The position numbers were made by a program, and so were the translations under genes. Source: Kitasatospora sp. GP82 (GTDB lineage Bacteria > Actinomycetota > Actinomycetes > Streptomycetales > Streptomycetaceae). Taken from it: a DNA stretch of 64,000 bases. The notes under the pieces were generated by a model. The model did not search any database. It was not told where the DNA came from and saw only the letters and a program-made list of their open reading frames with translations. The DNA is taken from contig NZ_JARZAJ010000008.1 of NCBI RefSeq assembly GCF_029892105.1, positions 62,001-126,000 of the forward strand, read 5' to 3'. Numbering within the stretch: the stretch's first letter is position 1; the number at the start of each line of letters is the position of its first letter. This document shows positions 55,550 through 64,000 of the stretch, piece by piece.

Positions 55550-57448
55550 TTGAGCACCGCGCAGTCCATGATCGAGAGCCGTCCGCCCTCTGTGGCCCAC
55601 CTTTTCCTGAACCGGGTGGAGGCCACCCCCCACGCCGAGGCGTACCGCTTCCCGGCGCCTGTGGACGAGCACGCGGCGGACGGCGCGCCCGGTGCCGAGC
55701 AGTGGCGCTCGCTGACCTGGGCGCAGACGGCCGAGCGGGTCAAGGCGGTGGCGGCCGGGCTGATGGCGCTCGGCATCGAGGCCGAGGACCGGGTGGCGAT
55801 CGCCTCTTCCACCAGGGTCGAGTGGATCATTGCCGACCTGGGCAACATGTGTGCCGGTGCCGCGACCACCACGGTCTACCCCAGCACCAACGCCGACGAG
55901 ACGGCGTTCATCCTCGCGAACTCCGCCAGCAAGGCCCTGTTCGCCGAGAACGCGGGCCAGCTCGCCAAGGCCGTTGCCGAGCGGGCCCAGCTGCCCGCCC
56001 TGCGGACCGTCGTCCTGTTCGACGACACCGCCGAGCGCCCCGAGGCCGAGGGCCTGGAGGTCCTCACCCTGGCCGAACTGGAGGAGCGCGGCGCCGAGTA
56101 CCTGGCCGAGCACCCTGATGCCGTCACCAAGGCGGTCGAGGCGCTCGACAAGGAGCAGCTGGCCACCCTGATCTACACCTCCGGAACCACGGGACGCCCC
56201 AAGGGCGTGCGGCTGGTGCACGACTGCTGGTCGTACGAGGGGGTGGCCCAGCAGGAGAGCGGGCTGCTGCGCGCCGACGATGTGCAGTTCATGTGGCTGC
56301 CGCTCTCGCACGTCTTCGGCAAGACCCTGATCTCCGGCCAGATCGCCACCGGCCATGTGATGGCCGTGGACGGCCGGGTGGACCGGATCGTCCACAACCT
56401 GCCGGTCATCAGGCCGACCCTGATGGCCTCCGCGCCGCGCATCTTCGAGAAGGTCTACAACGGCATCGCCGGGAAGGCCAGAGCCGAGGGCGGCGCCAAG
56501 TACAAGATCTTCCTCTGGGCGGCCAAGGTCGCGCGTGACTACGCCAGGACCACCCAGGCCAACCAGGTCGCCACCGGGCGGGAGAGCGCCCCCTTCGCGC
56601 TGAGCCTGCAGCACACCGTGGCCGACAAGCTGGTCTACGCCAAGATCCGTGCCGCCTTCGGCGGGCGGCTGCGCGGCTCGGTCTCCGGCAGCGCTGCGCT
56701 CGCCCCCGAGATCGGGTTCTTCTTCAAGGGCGCGGGCGTGCCGGTCCTGGAGGGCTACGGCCTGACCGAGACCAGCGCCGGCTCCACCGTCAACCGCGCC
56801 GAGGACTTCCGGGTCGGCACCGTGGGCCTGCCGCTGCCGGGCACCGAGGTGCGGATCGCCGAGGACGGCGAGATCCTGCTGCGCGGCCCCGGCGTCATGC
56901 GCGGCTACCACGACCTGCCCGAGCAGACCGCCGAGGTGCTGGAGTCGGACGGCTGGTTCCACACCGGCGACATCGGCGAGCTGGTCGAGGACGGCTATCT
57001 GCGGATCACCGACCGCAAGAAGGACGTCTTCAAGACCTCCGGCGGCAAGTACGTCGCACCCAGCGAGGTCGAGGGCAAGTTCAAGGCGATCTGCCCCTTC
57101 GTCAGCAACATCCTGGTGATCGGCAACGGACGCAACTACTGCACCGCGCTGATCGGCCTGGACGAGGCGGTGCTCATGCCCTGGGCGAGCGACCACGGCC
57201 TGGCCGACAGGTCGTACGCCGAGGTGGTCGCCAGCCCGGAGGCCAAGGAGCTGGTGGACGGCTACGTCCGCAAGGTCAACGCCGAGCTGCAGCGCTGGCA
57301 GACGATCAAGAAGTTCACGCTGCTCCCGCGCGACCTGGACATCGAGCACGGCGAGCTGACCCCGAGCCTCAAGATCAAGCGCCCGGTGGTCGAGCGGACG
57401 TACGCGGACGCGGTCGCCGAGATGTACGCGGGCGCCAACGAGGCGTGA
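55550..57448 (+). CDS. Long-chain acyl-CoA synthetase (AMP-forming)
   Basis: 632 residues. The AMP-binding signature IYTSGTTGRPKGV is at about 208-220, followed by EGYGLTETSAG and the adenylate motif GWFHTGDIGEL; the C-terminal lid has DRKKDVFKTSGGKYVAP with catalytic Lys. It activates fatty acids to acyl-CoA for degradation or lipid synthesis. The start is TTG, supported by GGAGG exactly 6 nt upstream. FadD-type, but substrate length is not shown by sequence. Confidence 0.92.
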   Translation: MSTAQSMIESRPPSVAHLFLNRVEATPHAEAYRFPAPVDEHAADGAPGAEQWRSLTWAQTAERVKAVAAGLMALGIEAEDRVAIASSTRVEWIIADLGNMCAGAATTTVYPSTNADETAFILANSASKALFAENAGQLAKAVAERAQLPALRTVVLFDDTAERPEAEGLEVLTLAELEERGAEYLAEHPDAVTKAVEALDKEQLATLIYTSGTTGRPKGVRLVHDCWSYEGVAQQESGLLRADDVQFMWLPLSHVFGKTLISGQIATGHVMAVDGRVDRIVHNLPVIRPTLMASAPRIFEKVYNGIAGKARAEGGAKYKIFLWAAKVARDYARTTQANQVATGRESAPFALSLQHTVADKLVYAKIRAAFGGRLRGSVSGSAALAPEIGFFFKGAGVPVLEGYGLTETSAGSTVNRAEDFRVGTVGLPLPGTEVRIAEDGEILLRGPGVMRGYHDLPEQTAEVLESDGWFHTGDIGELVEDGYLRITDRKKDVFKTSGGKYVAPSEVEGKFKAICPFVSNILVIGNGRNYCTALIGLDEAVLMPWASDHGLADRSYAEVVASPEAKELVDGYVRKVNAELQRWQTIKKFTLLPRDLDIEHGELTPSLKIKRPVVERTYADAVAEMYAGANEA

Positions 57449-57455
57449 TGCCGCC

Positions 57456-57496
57456 GTCCCGTACGGCCCGGGTGGATCACTCGGGCCGTACGGGAC
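57456..57496. terminator. Terminator between acyl-CoA synthetase and hemW
   Basis: Perfect 15-bp arms with an 11-nt loop. It ends 9 nt before the hemW ATG, so the hairpin could also sequester hemW initiation. Confidence 0.82.
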
Positions 57497-57505
57497 AATG
57501 GGGTC

Positions 57506-58735
57506 ATGCCCTCCGCACTTCCCGACGGTGAACCCGTGCCGTCCGACGGTTCCCTGCCCGACCACGCCCTTGCCGGTCTGGGTGAGCGTCCCTTCGGCTT
57601 CTATGTGCACGTCCCCTACTGCGCCACCCGCTGCGGGTACTGCGACTTCAACACCTACACCGCCACCGAGCTCCGATCGTCGGGAACCGTCGCCTCGCAG
57701 GAGACGTACGCCGACAACCTGATCGCCGAGATCCGGCTCGCCCGGCGGGTGCTGGGGGACGTCGAGCTGCCGGTGCAGACCGTCTTCCTCGGCGGCGGTA
57801 CGCCGACCCTGCTGCCCGCGCGGGACCTGGTGCGGATGCTGGCGGCGATCCGGGACGAGTTCGGGCTGGCCGCCGACGCCGAGGTGACCACGGAGGCCAA
57901 CCCCGAGTCGGTCGACCCCGCCTATCTGAGCGAACTGCGCGAGGGCGGCTACAACCGGATCTCCTTCGGCATGCAGAGCGCCCGCCCGCACGTCCTGACG
58001 CTGCTCGACCGGCACCACACGCCGGGCCGCCCCGAGGCCTGTGTCACCGAGGCGCGGGCGGAGGGCTTCGAGCACGTCAACCTCGACCTGATCTACGGCA
58101 CCCCCGGTGAGTCCGACGACGACTGGCGGGCCTCCCTGGACGCCGCGATCGGCGCCGGGCCCGACCACGTCTCCGCGTACTCGCTGATCGTCGAGGACGG
58201 CACCAAGCTGGCCGCCCGGATCAAGCGCGGCGAGCTGCCGATGGTGGACGACGACGTCCACGCCGACCGCTACCTGATCGCCGAGGAGGCACTCGCCGCC
58301 GCCGGGTACGCCTGGTACGAGGTCTCCAACTGGGCCACCACCCCCGAGGGCCGCTGCCGCCACAACGAGCTCTACTGGACCGGTGCCGACTGGTGGGGCG
58401 CGGGCCCCGGCGCCCACAGCCATGTCGGCGGCGTCCGCTGGTGGAACGCCAAGCACCCCGCCGCCTACGCCCAGGCCCTCGCCGAGCAGCGCACCCCCGC
58501 CCAGGGCCGCGAAGTCCTCCCCACCGAGGACCGCCGGGTCGAGCGCATCCTGCTGGAACTGCGCCTGCGCGAGGGCTGCCCGCTCTCGCTGCTCGCCCCC
58601 GCAGGCCTGCGCGCCGCCGAACGCGCCCTGGCCGACGGCCTGCTCGACCGGGCGGCATACGCGTCCGGCCGCGCGGTACTCACCCTCCAGGGACGGCTGT
58701 TGGCAGACGCGGTGGTCCGCGACCTGGTCGACTAG
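57506..58735 (+). CDS. hemW: HemW, radical SAM heme chaperone (coproporphyrinogen III oxidase-like)
   Basis: 409 residues with C-x3-C-x2-C (VPYCATRCGYCDF, about residues 33-43), the GGGTPTLL and NPESVD motifs and the HemW C-terminal domain. HemW was long called oxygen-independent coproporphyrinogen oxidase but acts as heme chaperone; HemN-type enzymes carry additional residues. hemW near hrcA-dnaJ is the common bacterial arrangement. No ribosome binding site is evident. Confidence 0.92.
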   Translation: MPSALPDGEPVPSDGSLPDHALAGLGERPFGFYVHVPYCATRCGYCDFNTYTATELRSSGTVASQETYADNLIAEIRLARRVLGDVELPVQTVFLGGGTPTLLPARDLVRMLAAIRDEFGLAADAEVTTEANPESVDPAYLSELREGGYNRISFGMQSARPHVLTLLDRHHTPGRPEACVTEARAEGFEHVNLDLIYGTPGESDDDWRASLDAAIGAGPDHVSAYSLIVEDGTKLAARIKRGELPMVDDDVHADRYLIAEEALAAAGYAWYEVSNWATTPEGRCRHNELYWTGADWWGAGPGAHSHVGGVRWWNAKHPAAYAQALAEQRTPAQGREVLPTEDRRVERILLELRLREGCPLSLLAPAGLRAAERALADGLLDRAAYASGRAVLTLQGRLLADAVVRDLVD

Positions 58736-58773
58736 CCAGGCAGACCCCCCGACGGGCAAGGGGCAACCACACG

Positions 58774-58811
58774 GAGCCCCGCGCCCCCTGAGGAGCTACC
58801 GCTTGCCTAAG
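58774..58811. repeat. Dispersed intergenic element, copy related to 17135-17172
   Basis: GAGCCCCGCG-CCCCTGA-x-CGCTTGCC pattern shared with the region upstream of proA. The right end overlaps the stop of the DUF3097 gene. GC-rich streptomycete intergenic repeats of this kind are familiar, but the family is not named here. Confidence 0.5.
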
Positions 58812-59634
58812 AGGTTGCTGTGACGAAGTCGATCAATTCTTCGACCTTGCCGAGGAGTTGGGGTTCGAGGTCCTTGTAGGAGTCGACCGAGGCAAGGATG
58901 CGCTTCCAGGCGGCGGGGGTGTCGACGGGCCAGCCGAGGCGGCGGCAGATGCCCTCCTTCCACACCTCGCCGCGCGGGACTGCGGGCCAGGCCGGGATGC
59001 CGACGCTGCCGGGCTTCACGGCCTGCCAGATGTCGATGTAGGGGTGGCCGACGACCAGGACCGACTCGTCGGTGACCTGGGCCGCGATGCGGTGCTCCTT
59101 GGTGCCGGGCAGCAGATGGTCGACCAGCACGCCCAGGCGGCGGCCCGAGCCGGGGGCGAAGTCGGCGACGATCGCGGGAAGGTCGTCGATGCCCTCCAGG
59201 TACTCCACGACCACGCCCTCGATCCGCAGGTCGTCGCCCCAGGCCCGCTCGACCAGCTCCGCGTCGTGCCGTCCCTCGACATAGATCCGCGACTCACGGG
59301 CCACCCGGGCCCGCGCCCCGGGCACGGCGACCGAACCGGAGGCCGTCCGCCCGGGTGTCCGCGCGGGGGCGGGCGCGCTGGGGCGAACCAGCGTCACCAC
59401 CTTGCCCTCCAGCAGGAAACCACGCGGTGTCAGCGGAAACACCCGGTGCTTGCCGAAACGGTCCTCCAGGGTGACGGTCGGCCCCTCGGCGGTCTTCTCG
59501 CACCGCACCACGGCCCCACAGAACCCCGTACCCACCTCCTCCACCACCAGGTCGCGCTCGGCGGCCACTTCGGGCGCGGGCTGCTGCCGCTTCCACGGCG
59601 GGGTCAGGTCTGGTCCGTACTGCCTGCTGCGCAT
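58807..59634 (-). CDS. DUF3097 family protein
   Basis: 275 residues from ATG 59634 (MRSRQYGPDLTPPWKRQ). Actinobacterial DUF3097: an N-terminal small beta domain (about 25-80) and a Toprim-like or nuclease-like domain with RIYVEGRHDAELVERAWGDDLR, LVDHLLPGTKEHRIA and VVGHPYIDIWQAVKPG. The acidic motifs VEGRHDAE and VDH suggest a Toprim-type metal site (my inference). The ATG is 6 nt after TATAGT (minus strand, 59641-59646): leaderless. Function unknown. Confidence 0.85.
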   Translation of the reverse strand: MRSRQYGPDLTPPWKRQQPAPEVAAERDLVVEEVGTGFCGAVVRCEKTAEGPTVTLEDRFGKHRVFPLTPRGFLLEGKVVTLVRPSAPAPARTPGRTASGSVAVPGARARVARESRIYVEGRHDAELVERAWGDDLRIEGVVVEYLEGIDDLPAIVADFAPGSGRRLGVLVDHLLPGTKEHRIAAQVTDESVLVVGHPYIDIWQAVKPGSVGIPAWPAVPRGEVWKEGICRRLGWPVDTPAAWKRILASVDSYKDLEPQLLGKVEELIDFVTATS

Positions 59635-59675
59635 GCCGCGACTATATGAAATCCGAGGCGGCGTCAGCAGGGCGG

Positions 59676-60254
59676 TCACAGCCCCGGCGCGCCCCACACG
59701 GGGAACCAGCGGGAGAGGTCGGGTTCGATGCGCAGGTCGTTGGCGAGCATCGCCTTGACCTGGAGTTCGAGCGGGTTGTTGCGCTTCTCGCCGGGGAGGG
59801 GCGCGAAGGGGTAGAAGGTGCCGCGCTTGTAGAGGTAGACCAGGCCGAGGGACTGACCGGCCCGGTTGCGGAAGGCCACGATCGAGCAGAGGAGCTGGGG
59901 GCCGAAGCCGTTGGCCTCCAGCTCGCTGTTGACGGCGTGCAGGTCGTTGACCAGGTCCGGCAGTTCCTCCGGGGTGTGGCGGGCGAGCAGCCAGGAGTAG
60001 CCGTAGGAGTCCTGACTGGCCTCGACGGGGGCGCCGCCGCGGTCGGTGTCGGCGTCCAGCAGGGCCCGGACCTGCCGCTCCACCTCGCCGAACGCGCCGC
60101 CCTCCACCGCCGCGAAGCAGACCGAGCCGAGACCGGTCGGCCGGAAGTCCGCCGCCGCCTCCAGGGTGAGCGCCGCCGAGGGCACGGCGAACAGCTGGTC
60201 GAGATCGGGCTTGACGGGCTTGGTCCGGCCGAACAGGGTGTCCAGGAATCCCAC
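59676..60254 (-). CDS. pspAB: PspA-associated protein PspAB
   Basis: 192 residues beginning MGFLDTLFGRTKPVKPDLDQ, characteristic of PspAB, a soluble partner encoded with HtpX and PspA-type stress genes in actinobacteria. It follows htpX by 22 bp, so the two form an operon; no pspA is in the window. Role in envelope stress is inferred from the family name. Confidence 0.87.
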   Translation of the reverse strand: MGFLDTLFGRTKPVKPDLDQLFAVPSAALTLEAAADFRPTGLGSVCFAAVEGGAFGEVERQVRALLDADTDRGGAPVEASQDSYGYSWLLARHTPEELPDLVNDLHAVNSELEANGFGPQLLCSIVAFRNRAGQSLGLVYLYKRGTFYPFAPLPGEKRNNPLELQVKAMLANDLRIEPDLSRWFPVWGAPGL

Positions 60255-60276
60255 GGTGGTCCTCTCGGAAAGCGGG

Positions 60277-61200
60277 TCAGTGGCCGAGCTGGGCGGAGAT
60301 CTTGGTAAGCTGGGCGAGGCGCTGTTCCAGCGACGGGTGGGTGGACATCAGCTGGCTCGCGGCCTCCCGGGCGCTCAGCGCGGGCGCGAAGTAGAAGGCG
60401 TTGTACGGCTGCGCCTGGCGCAGGTCCTTGCTGGGGATCGCCGCGATCTGTCCGGTCACCTTGGTCAGGGCCGAGGCCAGCGCGCTTGGCCGGCCGGTGA
60501 GCTGGGCGGCGGCCCGGTCTGCCGCCAGCTCGCGGTAGCGGGAGAGCAGCCGGGTGAGCAGGAAGCTGATCGCGTACACCACCATGCTCACCAGCGGGAT
60601 GATCAGCATGGCGATGGCGGCGTTGCTGTCGTTGTTGTTGCGGTTGTTGCCGCCGAGGAAGCCGCCGTACAGGGCGATCCTGGTCATCATGCCCGCCAGC
60701 ACGCCGAGGAACCCGGCGATCGTCATCACGGCGACGTCCCGGTGGGCGACATGCGAGAGTTCGTGTGCGAGCACGCCCTCCAGCTCCTCCGGCTCCAGTC
60801 GCCGCAGCAGCCCGGTCGTGACGCAGACCACCGCGTTCTGCGGGTTCCGGCCGGTGGCGAAGGCATTGGGCATGTCGTTGTCGGCGACGGCGACCCGGGG
60901 CTTGGGCATGTCGGCCAGGGCGCAGAGCCGGTCGATGGTGCCGTGCAGCTGCGGGTACTGCTCGGGGGTCACCGCCCGGGCGCCCATGGCCCGTTCGGTG
61001 ATCTTGTCGCTGAACCAGAACTGGGCCACGAAGAGTCCGCCGGAGATCAGGATGATCAGCGGCCACGCTCCGCGCAGCAGGACGATCAGTACTCCCGTGA
61101 ACCCGACATAGAGCAACCCGATGAAGAACATCGTGGTGACCATCCGCCCGGTCAAGCCGCGGTCGGGCGCGAAACGGGAGTGCTGGGATGAAGCCGACAT
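60277..61200 (-). CDS. htpX: HtpX-type M48 membrane zinc protease
   Basis: 307 residues. Two N-terminal helices (about 20-58), HELSH in GVLAHELSHVAHRD (about 155), two further helices and the conserved STHPSLEQRLAQL end. HtpX degrades damaged membrane proteins and is a heat- or envelope-stress protein. It is divergent from hrcA; the 222-bp gap contains CIRCE, which lies closer to hrcA. Confidence 0.93.
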   Translation of the reverse strand: MSASSQHSRFAPDRGLTGRMVTTMFFIGLLYVGFTGVLIVLLRGAWPLIILISGGLFVAQFWFSDKITERAMGARAVTPEQYPQLHGTIDRLCALADMPKPRVAVADNDMPNAFATGRNPQNAVVCVTTGLLRRLEPEELEGVLAHELSHVAHRDVAVMTIAGFLGVLAGMMTRIALYGGFLGGNNRNNNDSNAAIAMLIIPLVSMVVYAISFLLTRLLSRYRELAADRAAAQLTGRPSALASALTKVTGQIAAIPSKDLRQAQPYNAFYFAPALSAREAASQLMSTHPSLEQRLAQLTKISAQLGH

Positions 61201-61340
61201 CGCTGCTCCTTAAGTAACCTCGCTCGCCTTCGATGCTGCCACTCGCTGCGCCCTTGAGCACCGACCGCGGACCCGCGATCCGCCAAGGATCACCGGGGCG
61301 GCCCGTTCCTGCCGTCGGACCCTGGCCGTACACTGGCAGG

Positions 61341-61346
61341 TACGGT
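61341..61346 (+). promoter_or_regulatory. -10 box of hrcA-dnaJ
   Basis: TACGGT directly before CIRCE, so the operator covers the start of transcription. No good -35. Confidence 0.5.
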
Positions 61347-61347
61347 T

Positions 61348-61374
61348 CTGGCACTCTGCCTTCCAGAGTGCCAA
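61348..61374. promoter_or_regulatory. CIRCE operator (HrcA-binding site)
   Basis: CTGGCACTC, 9 nt, GAGTGCCAA, the CIRCE inverted repeat with 9-bp arms (8 paired), about 50 bp before hrcA. HrcA bound here represses hrcA and dnaJ. Confidence 0.93.
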
Positions 61375-61422
61375 GGGGCCGGGCGGCTATCGGTTCAACG
61401 GACGAAGACGGAGGTGCGTGCC

Positions 61423-62508
61423 GTGTACAGCGAGCGCAGTGCTGACGAGCGCAAAGCAGACGCGCGCCGCCTCGACCGTCGCGAGATCCGTCCGCTGGAC
61501 GAGCGCAGGCTGGCCGTGCTGCGCGCGATCGTGCAGGACTACGTCGGGACGGAGGAGCCGGTCGGCTCCAAGGCCCTGGTGGAGCGGCACAATCTGGGCG
61601 TCTCCCCGGCCACCGTACGCAACGACATGGCGGCCCTGGAGGACGACGGCTTCATCCACCAGCCGCACACCAGCGCCGGCCGGATCCCGACGGACAAGGG
61701 CTACCGCCTGTTCGTCGACCGGCTGGCCGAGGTCAAGCCGATGAGCGCGCCGGAGCGCCGGGCGATCCGGCACTTCCTGGACGGCGCGGTGGACTTGGAC
61801 GACGTGGTGGCCCGTACGGTCCGGCTGCTGGCGCAGCTGACCAGACAGGTCGCGGTGGTCCAGTACCCTTCGCTGTCCCGGTCCACGGTGCGGCACATCG
61901 AGCTGGTGGCCCTCGCCCCGGCGAAGGTGATGCTGGTACTGATCACCAACACCGGCCGGGTCGAGCAACGGTTGGTGGACTGCCCGGGCACGGTCGGCGA
62001 GAGCGTTCTGGCCGATCTTCGGTCCCGGCTCCTCACAGGCGCGGTCGGCCGACCGCTGCCCGAGGTGCCGGGTGCGCTGGAGGAGCTCCCGGCGGCTTTC
62101 GAGCCGTCCGACCGCCCGACGGTCAGTGTGGTGCTCGCCACGCTGTTCGAGACTCTGGCCGAGCAGAACGAGGAGCGGATCATGCTGGCCGGCACGGCCA
62201 ACCTGACGCGCTTCGGGCACGACTTCCCGCTCACCATCCAGCCGGTGCTGGAGGCGCTGGAGGAGCAGGTCGTCCTGCTCCGTCTGTTGGGTGAGACGGC
62301 GGATGCGGGGATGACGGTCCGGATCGGCCACGAGAACGAGTACGAGGGGCTCAATTCCACCTCCGTCGTCTCGGTCGGTTACGGTTCCGGCGACCAGAGT
62401 GTGGCAAAGCTCGGAGTGATCGGCCCGACCCGGATGGACTACCCGGGCACAATGGGGGCGGTGCGAGCGGTGGCACGGTACGTGGGTCAGATCCTGGCCG
62501 AGTCGTAG
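61423..62508 (+). CDS. hrcA: Heat-inducible transcription repressor HrcA
   Basis: 361 residues. A winged helix at about 20-95 ([25 protein letters not shown]) and the HrcA GAF-like domain with [20 protein letters not shown]. The start GTG 61423 has GGAGG 8 nt upstream; the GTG at 61414 overlaps that site. HrcA needs GroEL to fold and represses CIRCE promoters, including its own. dnaJ follows 72 bp downstream. Confidence 0.96.
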   Translation: MYSERSADERKADARRLDRREIRPLDERRLAVLRAIVQDYVGTEEPVGSKALVERHNLGVSPATVRNDMAALEDDGFIHQPHTSAGRIPTDKGYRLFVDRLAEVKPMSAPERRAIRHFLDGAVDLDDVVARTVRLLAQLTRQVAVVQYPSLSRSTVRHIELVALAPAKVMLVLITNTGRVEQRLVDCPGTVGESVLADLRSRLLTGAVGRPLPEVPGALEELPAAFEPSDRPTVSVVLATLFETLAEQNEERIMLAGTANLTRFGHDFPLTIQPVLEALEEQVVLLRLLGETADAGMTVRIGHENEYEGLNSTSVVSVGYGSGDQSVAKLGVIGPTRMDYPGTMGAVRAVARYVGQILAES

Positions 62509-62580
62509 CAGAGCCCGCTGGTCGGACCAGCGGTGAGCAGTCGCAAGCACTTCTAAGAGGCGGAACAAGCGGAGCATTTG

Positions 62581-63726
62581 GTGGCCACGGACTACTACGC
62601 GGTACTCGGCGTCCGACGGGATGCGGGGCAGGACGAGATCAAGAAGGCGTTCCGGCGCCTGGCACGCGAACTGCACCCGGACGTCAACCCGGACCCGAAG
62701 ACTCAGGAGCGGTTCAAGGAGATCAACGCCGCCTACGAGGTGCTCTCCGACCCCGCCAAGCGGCAGGTCTACGACCTCGGTGGCGACCCGCTCTCGCCAA
62801 ACGGCGGCGGCGGTGGCGCGGGCGGCTTCGGCGCGGGCGCGGCGGGTTTCGGCTTCTCCGACATCATGGACGCCTTCTTCGGTGCGGCCTCCGGCCAGCG
62901 CGGCCCGCGCTCGCGGACACGGCGCGGCCAGGACGCCATGATCCGGCTGGAGATCACCCTGGAGGAGGCCGCTTTCGGCACCACCAAGGAACTCCAGGTC
63001 GACACCGCCGTCACCTGCACCACCTGCAGCGGCGAGGGCGCAGCCCCCGGAACCTCCGCCCAGACCTGTGACATGTGTCGCGGCAAGGGCGAGGTCTCCC
63101 AGGTCACCCGGTCCTTCCTGGGCCAGGTCATGACCTCCCGCCCCTGCCCGCAGTGCCAGGGCTTCGGCACGGTCGTCCCGACCCCGTGCCCCGAGTGCGC
63201 CGGTGACGGCCGGGTCCGCGCCCGCCGTACGCTCACCGTCAAGATCCCGGCCGGTGTCGACAACGGCACCCGGATCCAGCTGGCCGGCGAGGGCGAGGTC
63301 GGCCCCGGCGGCGGCCCCGCCGGCGACCTCTACGTCGAGATCGCCGAGACCAGCCACCCGACCTTCCAGCGGCGCGGGGACGACCTGCACTGCACCGTCA
63401 CCATCCCGATGACGGCCGCCGCGCTCGGCACCCAGGTGCCGCTGCAGACCCTGGACGGCCTGGAGGACGTGGACATCCGGCCCGGTACGCAGTCCGGCCA
63501 GTCCATTCCGCTGCACGGCCGGGGTGTGACGCATCTGCGCGGTGGCGGGCGGGGCGACCTGATAGTGCACGTCGAGGTGCAGACGCCCACCAAGCTCGAC
63601 CCCGAGCAGGAGGATCTGCTGCGGCGCCTCTCGGCGCTGCGCGGCGAGGAGCGGCCCTCCGGCCAGTTCGCGCCGGGCCAGCAGGGGCTGTTCTCCCGCC
63701 TGAAGGACGCTTTCAACGGCCGCTGA
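62581..63726 (+). CDS. dnaJ: Chaperone DnaJ (HrcA-linked copy)
   Basis: 381 residues. J domain with HPD (about residues 33-35), a Gly-rich linker, a zinc domain with four C-x2-C-x-G-x-G motifs (CTTCSGEG, CDMCRGKG, CPQCQGFG, CPECAGDG) and the C-terminal substrate domains. It delivers unfolded proteins to DnaK. GTG with GGAG 6 nt upstream is preferred over the TTG three bases earlier. Streptomycetes usually have a second dnaJ in the dnaK operon; this is the hrcA copy. Confidence 0.96.
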   Translation: MATDYYAVLGVRRDAGQDEIKKAFRRLARELHPDVNPDPKTQERFKEINAAYEVLSDPAKRQVYDLGGDPLSPNGGGGGAGGFGAGAAGFGFSDIMDAFFGAASGQRGPRSRTRRGQDAMIRLEITLEEAAFGTTKELQVDTAVTCTTCSGEGAAPGTSAQTCDMCRGKGEVSQVTRSFLGQVMTSRPCPQCQGFGTVVPTPCPECAGDGRVRARRTLTVKIPAGVDNGTRIQLAGEGEVGPGGGPAGDLYVEIAETSHPTFQRRGDDLHCTVTIPMTAAALGTQVPLQTLDGLEDVDIRPGTQSGQSIPLHGRGVTHLRGGGRGDLIVHVEVQTPTKLDPEQEDLLRRLSALRGEERPSGQFAPGQQGLFSRLKDAFNGR

Positions 63727-63734
63727 GCCGTGAT

Positions 63735-63769
63735 CGCCCGGTGCACCCCGTCACGGGGTGCACCGGGCG
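63735..63769. terminator. Terminator after dnaJ
   Basis: Perfect 16-bp arms with a 3-nt loop, 8 nt after the dnaJ stop; rsmE begins 36 bp further on. Confidence 0.82.
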
Positions 63770-63805
63770 CTGCCGTACCACCGCACTACTCCCAGGGAAT
63801 CTGCC

Positions 63806-64000
63806 ATGACCGCGCCCGTCTTCGTCGTCGAGACCGACCTGCTGGCCGGTGCCGCGCCCGGCGCGGTAGTCCGCCTCGACGGGCCCGAGGGGCGGCACGC
63901 CGTCGCCGTGAAGCGGCTGGAGACCGGCGAGACGGTGACGCTCGCGGACGGGCTCGGGCTCGGCGTGGACGGCACGGTCACGGCGGTGCACGGCAAGGAC
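63806..64000 (+). CDS. rsmE: 16S rRNA m3U1498 methyltransferase RsmE (3' end beyond window)
   Basis: 65 codons of the N-terminal PUA-like domain (MTAPVFVVETDLL, then DGPEGRHAVAVKRLETGE) ending at the window edge. RsmE methylates U1498 of 16S rRNA and typically follows dnaJ. AGGGA precedes the ATG by about 8 nt. The catalytic SPOUT domain is not visible. Confidence 0.9.
   Translation, partial: MTAPVFVVETDLLAGAAPGAVVRLDGPEGRHAVAVKRLETGETVTLADGLGLGVDGTVTAVHGKD

Noticed and set aside
55517..58759. 1080-codon minus-strand frame opposite acyl-CoA synthetase and hemW
   Set aside because: Covers two well-supported genes; no recognisable domain.

Overview
The window is about 64 kb of very GC-rich, gene-dense DNA with strong third-position G/C bias, frequent GTG starts and promoters that end a few bases before start codons. 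Gene content and order (mreCD-pbp2-rodA, rne, rplU-rpmA-obg-proB, proA, nadD-lytR-rsfS, tRNA-Ala, leuS, degV, comEA-comEC-holA, rpsT, lepA, hemW, hrcA-dnaJ-rsmE) indicate the conserved chromosomal core of a streptomycete (Streptomyces/Kitasatospora type). This assignment is inferred from gene families and order, not from a database search. I see no rRNA, CRISPR, insertion sequence, prophage or biosynthetic cluster.

Layout. 1-4974: cell-wall elongation operon (mreC truncated at the left edge, mreD, PBP2, rodA). 5115-8792: two halves of a radical-SAM tRNA-modification-type pair (TIGR03960/TIGR03936) flanking an odd Trp/Arg-repeat membrane protein. 9283-12837: RNase E/G behind a roughly 490-bp structured leader. 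13066-18634: L21, L27, Obg, then proline synthesis (proB, a conserved unknown, proA). 18708-25870: paralogous membrane proteins of unknown function, an M48 protease, two 49-residue membrane micro-proteins, nadD, an LCP/LytR-like protein, rsfS and a histidine phosphatase. 25980-31734: three identical tRNA-Ala(GGC) genes bracketing a 5.6-kb block with an XRE regulator/MFS pair and a two-gene unit ending in an M16-like protease. 31891-36298: TPR regulator and leuS with a classical attenuator. 36547-43908: coiled-coil membrane protein, DegV, ComEA, ComEC and HolA. 44001-47746: membrane protein, S20 and LepA. 47798-55244: a more accessory block (NDH-2-like oxidoreductase and ECF41 sigma factor, MarR/EamA pair, heterodimeric ABC exporter). 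55550-64000: acyl-CoA synthetase, HemW, DUF3097, PspAB-HtpX, HrcA-DnaJ and the start of RsmE.

Regulation visible in the sequence: a CIRCE operator before hrcA; a leader peptide plus intrinsic terminator before leuS; a candidate ECF41-type promoter before the oxidoreductase next to its sigma factor; an AT-rich palindromic operator between marR and the EamA gene; two DnaA boxes upstream of comEA; and at least eleven genes plus one leader peptide whose -10 box (TANNNT) lies 6-8 nt before the start codon, which predicts leaderless mRNAs. Two genes appear to start at CTG. The strongest items for a second look are the comEA DnaA boxes, the CTG starts, the ECF41 promoter, the short tandem duplications at gene ends, the Trp/Arg-repeat protein and the four-copy 27-bp repeat before proA. 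I did not identify a wholly new multi-gene system; the best candidates are the M16-protease pair (28914-31577) and the Trp/Arg-repeat protein.
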